From assembly GCA_023525715.1 (NCBI GenBank), contig CM042013.1, forward strand, positions 76,553,494 to 76,617,493: a DNA stretch of 64,000 nt, given 5' to 3'. The notes beneath the pieces were generated by a model. It did no database searches, was not told where the DNA came from, and was given only the letters and a program-made list of their open reading frames with translations. Positions 46,644 through 56,546 of the stretch are shown in pieces. Position numbers and translations under genes: made by a program. The DNA is from Cichorium intybus. Taxonomy: Eukaryota; Streptophyta; Magnoliopsida; Asterales; Asteraceae. Positions within the stretch are counted from its first letter, which is position 1; the number at the start of each line of letters is the position of its first letter.

Positions 46644-47296
46644 GTGGATCATTGTGACCCTACCAATTATTGGAAGTCGTGGCAGGCCCCTTGGGTTGCC
46701 TTAAGGAAAGAGATTATGGAGAGCAAGATGAAATCCATGTATCATAACCAAGTTTGGAACCTGGTTGATCAAACATCTGACCTTAAAACAGTTGGTGTAA
46801 ATGGGTCTTCAAGAAGAAGACAGACGTGGATAGAAAGGTACACACAAACAAAGCCAGACTGGTGGCAAAGGGTTATACTCAAACCCAAGGGATTGATTAT
46901 GAGGAAACTTTTTCACCAGTGGTGATGATTAAATCTATTAGGATATAGTTTGTCATCGCAGCATTTTATGACTACGAAATATGGCAAATGGATGTAAAAA
47001 CCGCTTTCCTTAACGGAAAACTTTCAGAGGATGTGTATATGACACAACCAGAGGGTTTTGTACAGTCCAAATATCCTAATAGAGTGTGTAAACTTGTGGA
47101 GTCGATTTATGGACTCAAACAAGCATCTCGTAGCTCGAATCTCTGCTTCGATGAGAAAATCAAAGAGTTTGGATTTTCGAGAAGTAAAGATGAGTCATGT
47201 GTATATGTCAGAGCTAGTGGGAGCATTGAAGTCTACCCTATGTCGTACACAGATAGCAAAGTTCTCATGAAAATGTCCCTGTCTCGAGAAATATGA
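46644..47296 (+). pseudogene. Copia-2 reverse transcriptase remnant
   Basis: Frames include WVALRKEIMESKMKSMYHNQ, VWNLVDQ, and then MDVKTAFLNGKLSEDVYM with QPEGFVQSKYPNRVCKLVES and YGLKQASRS, the N-terminal and palm parts of RVT_2. The YVDD active site is not found: the frame runs into AT-rich non-coding sequence after about 47250. Confidence 0.82.
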
Positions 47297-49011
47297 AATA
47301 AATGAGAATTGCTATGCTATAAATGACACAGGAGAGACTTAATGCGCATGAAGCATTTTGATCTATGGAGATAGAATTAAGTGATTCATAGGGATTTTGG
47401 AAACAAAAGTGAACTATGTAAATGTCAGTGCTAGTGGGAGCACTGAAGTCCAACCTATGTTGTATGCAGATAGCAAAGTTCTCATGTAAACGTCCCTATA
47501 TCGAGAAATCATAAATAATGAGAATTGCTGTGCTACAAATGACATAGGAGTGACCTATTGCATATGAAGCATCATGATCTATGGAGATAGAACTAAGTGC
47601 TTCATAAGGATAAGCTAGAGTACATGAACAGTCGGATCTAGAGATACAAGACTCCTATAAGGGATTCAAGTTTCTGTATCAGGGTTTAGGATTGAGTGAA
47701 ACTCAGAGTCCTAGTTCCATTAAGATCTTGGATGAGATAAGTTGAGTCCCGTATGCACTTGCATATGGATCAATTGCATAATGTACGAGACCTAATGTAT
47801 CATATGCCTTGAGCATGATGATTTGACATTAGGCTAATCCTGGCAAAAGTCAAATGGATTGAAGTCACGAAGTATCTTAAATGTTTAAGATATTCTTGAT
47901 CCATTATAGTATGGGAGAACTCAATGTAAAGAAGCACACTGATAGTAGCTTCCAAAACTAATAGAAACGGTTCTTATACGCAGTCAGGATCCGGGTTCTT
48001 ACCAAAAGAGACATCTCAGTTAATAGAGCTATATCGGATGAGGCAAGATAGCTGATCTGATCACTAAGTCAATGTCTCAGACTAAGCAAGATCGTTCATA
48101 CTAAGTCCATATGCATTAGATTTGCAAATGAATTGACTTTGAGTGAGGTTAGTATAGTTTGATTTGTATTGGGAACTTAAGCAATGAAAAACTCTATCTG
48201 ATATGAAGATTATTATGTGGAGAACATAATATATGCATAAAGGCAGTCATTTCATTAGTTTATCATTGTGTTCCGATTTTGCATGTTTTATTGACTTCCT
48301 GAATAATTTAATTATTATTCAAACTATCCACAGTCGGTTATATTTTTGTGAGTAAGTATTGATTCAAGACTGACATGAGGAATTGGTAGATTGTCCATAG
48401 AGATGGACATAGCATGGAGATGCACTAATTCTCATGTGTACTTAATAAGGATTAAGTATTGGAGTAACTTGCACTTAGAGATTACTTCATGGAATCTGTC
48501 ACGAGTAATTCTAAGATGGTAATATCTTATATTCTTCAAGCGAAGATGCATTGATTCTTTGTCCTACAGTCTGTTGTGCCTTGGTTTTCTCCAACGTTGT
48601 CCGTAACTGGCAGCTATACAGGGAATGTCCAGGTATGACATGATGAGTAGGCGAGATCCGTGTAGTCAAAGTTTATTTGTTCCTTCTGCCCTAACAGGAG
48701 AAGCGATATACATGGGCCCCTCGATGATTTGGTGCTAACAGCAAGTGTACGGCCGTACCGAGACTGAATTGATATAGAATCAATAGTGCAGTCTGTTGTG
48801 GTCATCACAAATCTCTATCGGGAAACATAATTTTGAATGTTTGAGACTGACATAATTCCATGTCAGACGTTCATAAGGATATCTTGTAGAACAAAGGAAT
48901 ATTTTGATCACTTGCCTAAGGGCTGTTTAATTAGATGAACACGGCACTTGTCTAGGATGACATACACCTTACTAGGTTAGGGAATATTAGACCATACAGT
49001 TGTTATAACAA
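47297..49011 (+). other. Copia-2 3' interior, no recognisable coding
   Basis: RNase H should lie here, but no motif can be read. Near-duplicate phrases (GTGGGAGCATTGAAGTC near 47218 and GTGGGAGCACTGAAGTC near 47434) show a local duplication of roughly 220 bases. Confidence 0.5.
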
Positions 49012-49026
49012 GTGCAAGTGGGAGAC
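49012..49026 (+). other. Copia-2 polypurine tract
   Basis: GTGCAAGTGGGAGAC ends directly at the 3' LTR; the same tract occurs beside the Copia-1 3' LTR on the minus strand (55805-55820). Confidence 0.85.
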
Positions 49027-49669
49027 TGTTGGTTATATGCCCATCGTTATAACAAGTTGGTAATATTACTATAAATAGTAGGGTCCTTTTGGGTTACACG
49101 CAAGAGACGATTTAGCTAAAAGAGATCAAAAATAAACTTGAGGGGTTAAGTTTATTAATATATCAAAGTAAAGATATATTAATTCGAAACTTAATGGTTA
49201 AGTTTATTAATATACCAAAGTAAAGGTATATTAATTAGAAACTTAATAAGGATAAAGGACCAAAGTGAAATATCCACAAGGGAGGGGATAAGGATGAGGA
49301 GCACTATAAATACAACCCTAGATCTGAGTTGTAGGGGTTGCCAAAACCCTAATTTTTGTCACCCACCTCCCACCCCTCGGTATATGGCCGATTTCTTTCA
49401 AAACCCTAAGTATTACGTGCTAAAACTTCAAGCAAAGGTATATACTACATCAACGTTTGCTGGATCGTTGTCTTGGGTGCGATTACATTAGAGGAGTTCT
49501 ACTTTGGGCTCTAGTCATCCTAACAAAATCAGATCTGAGATTTAAAAGGTATGTCTTGAACCCTCTTGATTTTACAGTTACAAAAGTGTGCATGATTCTG
49601 TGATCCTGGTTGAATATGATTTTGATTTCTGTTTCCGCTGCGTTGTTTTTATGCTATCGTATTCCAACA
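49027..49669 (+). repeat. Copia-2 3' LTR
   Basis: 643 bp, partner of 42312-42966, about 97% identical apart from the 12-bp indel. It ends ATTCCAACA and is followed by ATACC, near-matching the left flank ATACA. Confidence 0.93.
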
Positions 49670-50966
49670 ATACCTTCTGTCTAACTTCAAAGGTTTTCAA
49701 CCAGAGTTTAGCATCGTGATATCGCTTCATTTTTGACTTGTACCTAGCAGCATTCTCGTAAGATTCGTCTTGCAATTCTTCCAATTCAGACAGCTACAAT
49801 TTTCGTTTTTTTCCAACTTTTGTGTAGTCCATGTTCACCTGTTTGGTAGCCCATAGGGCTCGATTGGTTAGCTCTACGGGCAAATGGCAGCCCTTCCCAT
49901 AAACCAACCGATACAGAGTTGTTCCGATCAGTGTCTTATAAGCAGTTCTGTATGCCCATAATGCGTCATCCAACCTTCGCGACCACTCTTTCCTGTCTGT
50001 TCTGACCGTCTTCTGAAGGATTTCCTTGATCTGTCTGTTGGATACTTCTACCTGGCCGCTCGTTTGTGGGTGATAAGGTGTTGCGATTCGGTGATTCACC
50101 CCATAATGCTTTAGCAGTCTCCCAAATTTGAAGTTCTTAAAGTGTGACCCCCCATTACTTATGATGACCCGTGGGACTCCATGTCGAGTGAAAATATTTT
50201 TCTTAACAAATTTGCATACCACATGATGATCATTTGTGCGGGTCGCTTCTGCTTCAATCCATTTAGACACATAATCCACTGCGACGAGAATATAGACATA
50301 ACCATGCGAGGTGGGAAATGGCCCCATAAAGTCGATTCCCCAGACATCGAAAATATCTACCACCAAAATCGGATTTAAGGGCATTTGATCCCTTTTCGAT
50401 ATATTTCCCAGTTGCTGGCAATTCAGGCATTCCTTGGCAGTTTTGTGAGCATCCCTGAAAATAGTCGGCCAATACAGGCATTCCTTGCATCATGTCTTTT
50501 TGCCGCTGAAATGTCCTCCACATGCTGAAGCATGACAACGCTCCAGAACATCGCCTATCTCACTGTCGCGTACACACCGACAAATTATTTGGTCCTCCCC
50601 CACCTTAAAAAGATCAGGATCGTCCCAAATAAACCTCTTTGCATACGTACGAAATTGCTTCTGCCTCTGTTTTGTCCAATGTGTTGGCATCGCTCCTGTA
50701 ACTAGGAAGTTGACATAATTTACGTACCATGGGGCTCCGGTGAGCTCCAACAGCTGCTCATCTGGGAACGAATCTTTAATTCCCGCTTCTAACCCCTCTG
50801 CTGGCAGTCGCGAAAGATGATCTGCCACCACATTTTCTGCTCCTTTCTTGTCCTTGATTTCCACTTCGAACTCTTGCAAGAGAAGTATCCATCTTATCAG
50901 CCTTGGTTTACACTCTTTTTTCGCAAGCAGGTGTCGAACAGCATTGTGGTCAATATAGACCACCAC
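49670..50966 (-). pseudogene. Athila-2 RNase H end and integrase
   Basis: Minus strand in order: RNase H end (YIDHNAVRHLLAKKE at about 50960), connection segment VVADHLSRLP, the H2C2 region (CHASACGGHF), then the integrase core from about 50384 with WGIDFMGPFPTSHGYVYILV. The DD35E triad reads D18, N77, E113 in the 196-residue frame starting at 50384: ISNGG replaces ISDGG (codon 50154-50156), so the second catalytic Asp is lost. Two or three frame changes are present. Copia-2 cuts the C-terminus at 49669. Confidence 0.88.
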
Positions 50967-51674
50967 CTTTGATCCCAGATGTAGGATCTGAACTTATCCA
51001 ATGCAAATACTACGGCAAGTAACTCCTTTTCGGTAGTTGTATAATTCAATTTAGCCTTTGAAAAAGTTTTACTAGCATAGCATATGACTACTGGCTTCCT
51101 ATCAATCCTTTGTCCTAATACTGTACCAGCAGCATAATCACTAGCATCACACATAATTTCGAAAGGTTGGGTCCAATCAGGAGATTTTAGAATGGGTGCC
51201 TCAACCAATTTATTTTTTAGAATTTTGAATGCTTTTACACACTCCTCATAAAAAATAAATGGTGCATCCTTCAAAAGAAGACCATAAAGAGGTTTAGAGA
51301 TAGTACTAAAGTCCTTAATAAATCTATGATAAAAACCAGCATGGCCTAAGAAAGATCTAACCCCTTTCACGGATTTCAGGGGTGGCAATGTGGAAATAAC
51401 TTTGACCTTAGCACGATCTACCTCGAATCCTCTCTCGAAGACCACATGACCTAAAACTATTCCTTCCCTAACCATAAAATGGCTTTTCTCCCAAGTAAGC
51501 ACCAGATTAGACTCTACACATCTTTATAACACCTTTTACAATTGACTTAAGCATGCCTCAAATGTTGATCTAAAAATCGAGAAGTCATGCATGAATATCT
51601 CCAGCGCATCACCAATCATGTCAGAGAATATCGCCATCATGCACCTTTGAAACATAGCAGGAGCATTGCATAAG
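50897..51674 (-). pseudogene. Athila-2 reverse transcriptase (3' part) and RNase H start
   Basis: The minus strand opens at the Athila-4 boundary with LCNAPAMFQRCMMAIFSDMI, then FMHDFSIF, where the catalytic FMDDF should stand: the first Asp has become His (codon 51587-51589). Next come GHVVFERGFEVDRAKVKVI, RSFLGHAGFYHRFIKDFS and the RNase H block CDASDYAAGTVLGQR. The fingers of the RT are missing because Athila-4 begins at 51675. Confidence 0.88.
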
Positions 51675-52783
51675 TGACAACGCCTAGTGATATCAAGTAT
51701 TTTAGGCGTTGTTGAGCCCTATTCTTGATGAAATTATATCAGATATATCTTGGTCTTCTCACTTTTCGTGCCAGGACTTGTTTGGAAGAAAAGAATGGAA
51801 ACAGGGACTAAAAGCATGCAAAAGGAAGAAGTATGGAAAAGAATGAAAAATCAAGGAAATACGTACACGCGCCGCGGAATTCTTAAATACGCGATGCGGG
51901 CTTAAGGCGGTGTAACACATTCAAATGCCGAAGAAACGGGAAAAGATTAGTACGTGCGACACGGATTCTTCATCTGCGCGGCGCGGCTGCGGGGAAATTG
52001 CAACTATAAATAGAGGCATTTCCAGCCGAAAACCCTAGTAAAGACCACGTGTAAAATCGACCTTGAAGCTCTTTGACTCCAAGATTTCGTTCCAGCAACT
52101 TCTCAATTGGTATTTTATGTTTTAGAATTTAATTTCATTTTAGTAGCAAGTAGCATTTGTAGCTAAAGTCTTTGGGAGTGACAACCACTGACTTTGAGCT
52201 TTAGTTTCTGTTATAGCAACATTTGGTTACTGTTTGGATGTTTGGAATTTGATTTGGTTAATACAAATCATTTGGTTACAATTATTCTTAGTTTTTCGGT
52301 GTTTTTTATGCTTGTGTTTGGTTTTGCTTGTTTGGATTGTGTTTGAATGTCATTTTGACCTTGTTTGGGACTGTTTCCCTTGTTGAAATCAGTAGCCAAC
52401 TAGGTTAGCTTTAGGTATTGAACTTTAACTAGTAACTGTTCAGTCAGAACCTTAGTTATTGGTTAGGTTATGCCTTGTTTGGTTTGGATGTTTTGGATGC
52501 CTTTGATTGCTTCTGATTCAGAGATGCACTTTTGATTTCAGAAAGTAGCTAGGTTTGTTTGAGTTGAGTTTAGCTTATGCTTGGCTTGACTTTGTTTGGT
52601 TCTTGCTTTTGGGTAGTTGAGAACTTAGAAACTAGGTCCTCCGACTGTAGCGTGACACTACTAGTTGGTAATCTGTCATCTGGTCTAACCACGAAGCTCC
52701 TGCGGATTGACCCTGACTACCACTGTGCTAGTGTGTGTTAGGTTTCTCTTTATTTTTGACCGCACGACGACCTAGGCATGTCA
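51675..52783 (+). repeat. Athila-4 5' LTR
   Basis: 1,109 bp, TGACAACGCC to GCATGTCA, the longest LTR of the family here. The first 42 bases contain a 10-base inverted repeat (ACAACGCCTA / TAGGCGTTGT). CpG-rich motifs lie at about 51870-51990, just upstream of the TATA element. Confidence 0.9.
52005..52014 (+). promoter_or_regulatory. TATA box of the Athila-4 LTR
   Basis: TATAAATAGA, a strong plant TATA match, lies about 330 bases into the LTR. The equivalent site is present in minus orientation in the LTRs at 7381 and 36519, and is damaged at about 16637. Confidence 0.7.
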
Positions 52784-52788
52784 AATTT

Positions 52789-52808
52789 TGGCGCCGTTGC
52801 CGGGGAGC
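52789..52808 (+). other. Athila-4 primer-binding site (tRNA-Asp)
   Basis: TGGCGCCGTTGCCGGGGAGC starts five bases after the LTR end. Its first 17 bases exactly complement the CCA-tailed 3' end of plant tRNA-Asp as I know it, the primer described for Athila elements. Confidence 0.9.
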
Positions 52809-52906
52809 TGTGAGCTTAGATTAGGTGGTTAGTAGGAACTTGTTTCTTGATTTTTTTGAAGTTTCATTTGGTTGGTTTTTGTTTTGCGGGCGTGTTGCAC
52901 TAGTGT

Positions 52907-54658
52907 ATGCGTACCCGCAGGGGTGAGCAATTATCCCCATTGCATTTTGATCCTGAGATTGAGCGTACTGCGCAAAATCCATGCTCGTAGGCGTTTGAAT
53001 ATCATGAGTTTTAGTCAGGTTAGTAGTAGTCCAGTAAGTGTTGCCCAGGAACCATTAGGTGAGGCAACGGGGATGTTTTCTATTCCCCCACTGTCAGAGT
53101 TTCAGTTCGGGAGCACGAGTGCTTCTGGTGGTGCAGTTTCAGCCCCTACACCCATACCATCATGCACTCCGCCATCTGTGCCACCATTTACACCCGTTTC
53201 ACAACCATAATCTACCAATCCATTTACCTCTGCAATGTCTTGGGGAGGGCCGACCCATGATGGCACCCCAGTTTCTAGACAGCAGACACCAACCTCTCAA
53301 CCATTTTCTCAACCACAAACAGTTCTTTTTAAACCTCAACCCACATTTCAACCTACACAACCTATACAATACCAACATCCTCCTCAGCCACAATACCATT
53401 ATCCAGAGACAGAGGAGAGGTATGATGAGGAAGACGAGGGATGGGTGCCACCAGCAGCACAGCAACCGTGGAACCGAGGTCGGGGACCTCCCAGAAGAGC
53501 ACCACAGTATCAACAACCACCAGGTCAGCAGGGATATAACGATCATCTTTATGGTAATCCTGCTCAACCTTTACATTTCACACAACCGAGAAGGCAATCG
53601 GTTGCATCACATTTCCAGCCACGGGAATATGATGATTCGTCGCCAATTTATATTCCTGATAACATTGACTCTCAAGTAGAAATAAGACCTCAGTTGTTAG
53701 GAATATTGCCAGAGTTTAGGGGGTATAAGCAAGACGATCCATACAATCATCTATATGAATTTTTAGCGACTGCCAATGCTAATAACCCTAGGAATACTGA
53801 TAGGAACATCTTCAGGCTTAGACTATTCCCATTCACTCTCAAGGATAAAGCCAAATATTGGTTTACGTCTTTAGCATCAAACAACATTACTACATGGGAT
53901 CAGCTCAAGGCCAAGTTCCTACAAGAATTTTATCCAGCAAGCAAGACAACCGAAATTAGAAGGGTCATTCAGGACTTCCAGCAAAAGCCAGGAGAAGCTT
54001 TCCATGAAGCTTTTGATAGGTTGAAGGAATTATTACGATCCTGCCCGCATCACGAAGTTCCTAGGTGGCAGTTAGTTAAGTTATTCTTTGAAGGAGTTAG
54101 TGAAACGCATCAGGCCATGATAAATGCCTCATCAAGTGGGACATTTATGTGGCAGGACCCAGAAGAAGCTTGGCAGTTCTTGGAGCAATTAAGCAATGGT
54201 TCCAAGGCAAAATTTTCCACCAGGAAGACTGTAGGTACGGCAGCAGCAGTGGGAGCCGATGCTGACTGGAAAAATGAAGTAAATAAGGAAATTAGTGAAC
54301 TAAATAAGAAGTTTGAGAGGCTCATGTCAACGCTGCAGAATGGACTTCAGAGTCCATCACAAGGAGGTCAAGGAGGGCCTAAAACTCGGAGGCGAACGAA
54401 GTTTATGGCTAGGGTCAAGGCCAGCATAATAATGGACGACCCTACAGGCCATATAATCAAGGACAGCATCAGAATTTTAGGCAAAACAATTACCAAGGTC
54501 AGTCGACCAATCAGCCTAGAACATATCAGCCTACAAACAATAATAATAATGGAAATACAAATGGTAATGGTAGCAACAATAACAACAGGGGGCCCAACAA
54601 TGTTACCAACAATGCCCCGGGGACTCAAGAAGAGATGATTGCCAAGATGTATGAAATG
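52907..54658 (+). pseudogene. Athila-4 gag, first part
   Basis: ATG at 52907 gives MRTRRGEQLSPLHFD, then the frame shifts near 52975. The main frame continues from MSFSQVSS at about 53004, has a TAA at 53208-53210 and runs on to about 54390. A Pro/Gln-rich N-terminus is followed by the capsid domain: LLGILPEFRGYKQDDPYNHL (53695), KAKYWFTSL (53846) and KAKFLQEFYPASK. A second shift near 54400 restores the Asn/Gln-rich tail shared with Athila-1 (NNGRPYRPYNQG). Copia-1 interrupts right after KMYEML at 54658-54663. Confidence 0.88.
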
Positions 54659-54663
54659 TTAAG

Positions 54664-55332
54664 TGTTGGGAATCATGTGTTCATGTGATTAGTTTCAAAA
54701 ACTTGAAGTTGCAACGGAAGCATAAAATCATGAACACAAATTTCACTTCCAAGAGGATCATGCTATATGCATGTAAAGGTAAGATGAAGAAGAAGCATAG
54801 ATACAGTTCAAGATCATACCCTTCTTCTTGACCTTAGTTTGGACGATTTTGATGACAAGGAATCAAGCTAGAAACCCTCTATAGCTTAGTCCACCACAAG
54901 TAAGATCACCTTAGATGCTAGTCTTCAAAACTTGCAAGATGAACACCTTTAATCCTTGAGCTTGAAAAACGATTTTTGCATGCAACAAAGGGGTGTTCTT
55001 GGCTGGTGTTTAGAGCATGAAAGTGAAGGTTTACTCTCTCCAAAATGGCCGAAAATTAGAGTAGCAAAGAGTGGAGTATGAAGAGTTATTTTAAACAAAG
55101 GAGCCTAGTCAATTCTTGGAGACATAAAGCATCTTGTATACTTTTAATGTTCAAACTCATGCTCCTTGGGGAGACCATGAGATGGCCGGCCATGTGGGTC
55201 AAAAAGCAAGAGAATCATGCTTTATTATTTATAAAGAATTGTCAAAAAATTCTTATAAATAATAAACCTTCATTTCCAAATCTAATCCTTTTATTTATTC
55301 ACTCATATATATACTTATAACTAACATATATA

Positions 55333-55407
<75 letters not shown>

Positions 55408-55804
55408 TCTATAATGTATTATATGTATTCAAATATATATATTTTCATAAAATATAAATATTTATACATTTATACACACATGTGAAATTCATTTTAACAC
55501 TTAAAATAAGAAAAGGGTTAGATACTTTATCATTTAAACCATCTAACAATTAAATGATATAAATGATCATATACATACTCATACTGATTCATCTCATATG
55601 AATCAAAACTTAGAGTAATTATTAATTTCCATAAAGTAATAATTCTCTGAATAAATTGCAAGTATTATATCATTTGACGATAAATCAAATTCATTGTATC
55701 AAATGATCAAATTGGTGTCTAACTTGTTATTGGTGTGACCCTATAGGATCATGTGTTATTAGTAATATTATTTTATGATCATCCTTGGGCATATAGAACT
55801 AACA
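54664..55804 (-). repeat. Copia-1 3' LTR
   Basis: 1,141 bp; plus strand TGTTGGGAATCATG to AGAACTAACA. It holds an (AT)n tract at about 55322-55404. Differences from the 5' LTR are few (for example AAAGGTAAG against AAAGATAAG). Confidence 0.95.
55322..55404. repeat. (AT)n tract in the Copia-1 3' LTR
   Basis: Imperfect TA dinucleotide runs broken by GTTTATATAAAT. The counterpart at 63178-63296 is about 36 bases longer. Confidence 0.95.
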
Positions 55805-55820
55805 ATCTCCCACTTGCACA
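55805..55820 (-). other. Copia-1 polypurine tract
   Basis: The minus strand reads GTGCAAGTGGGAGATT directly before the 3' LTR. It is near-identical to the Copia-2 tract. Confidence 0.85.
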
Positions 55821-56546
55821 AGGTTGCATCATAGAATGACATTGACAGTGATAGACGTCTAGCAACACTTCACTGTCCCCAATAACACATGACTTAATGC
55901 CATTCAACAACATCCAATTCTTTAGAAAGCTCGAGACTCTAATTGATGTACAAGGTTATCTATCAATTATCCCTTTGTCACAGACATCATGTTGAACGTG
56001 AGACATGGATCTTAATCATTCTCATTTTATGTTCAACTTTCAATCAGGCGCCTTAGATGTCTAACTCTCAACACATAGGAGGAACAAATCCCGTCTTGAC
56101 TACATACGCCCCTTATGTAGTTTGTACTATACTTGAGTATGGTCTGTATGGTTGTCTATATTTCAAGAACAACGGTGAACCATATCAAAGCACAGCACTC
56201 TCTACACTTGAGTTCCAAATATGTATCTCAGGTCTAAGGATGCAATGATGATACCTTTGTTCAAGAATCACTTATGATAATGATCCATGAAGTGATCTCG
56301 AAACGGGTCAAGTTCAATACTTGTTCACTGACAAGTACCTATGAATTTGGTTGCAACCTTTTGCTACTTTTACCCAGAAAAGTCAACCAATCCAATTCAT
56401 ATTAGTCTTACTTCATAATTTCTCCCACAACTATGATCGACTATGGACATTTAGAATAATCAAATTATTCAAGGATTAAACATGCTAATATTAAAACACA
56501 AAATTATGAATGAAACATCATGTCACATATATTACATAATTCTTAT
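55821..56546 (-). other. Copia-1 3' untranslated region
   Basis: About 730 bases between the pol stop and the polypurine tract. No conserved ORF is seen on either strand. Confidence 0.6.

Larger units (their letters stand above)
42312..49669 (+). mobile_element. Copia-2: decayed Ty1/Copia element
   Basis: LTRs at 42312-42966 and 49027-49669 run TGTTGGTTATATGCCC to ATTCCAACA. A tRNA-iMet primer site follows the first LTR and a purine tract precedes the second. Flanks are ATACA and ATACC, a 5-base target duplication with one mismatch. LTRs differ by about 18 substitutions plus one 12-bp duplication, roughly 97% identical. The 6 kb interior has only fragments of gag and RT. It is inserted in the Athila-2 integrase, in opposite orientation. 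Confidence 0.92.
41923..51674 (-). mobile_element. Athila-2: partial element with RT, RNase H and integrase
   Basis: Minus-strand pol reads from the RT at 51674 down to the end-of-pol tail near 42010, then directly into the purine tract at 41923-41937; the ORF1/env-like region is absent. Copia-2 (42312-49669) interrupts the integrase C-terminus, and Athila-4 starting at 51675 cuts the RT. The gag-protease half and the 5' LTR should lie beyond the window, on the far side of Athila-4. Confidence 0.8.

Noticed and set aside
53199..53567. Minus-strand frame of 122 codons with hydrophobic residues
   Set aside because: Antisense shadow of the Pro/Gln-rich gag N-terminus of Athila-4.
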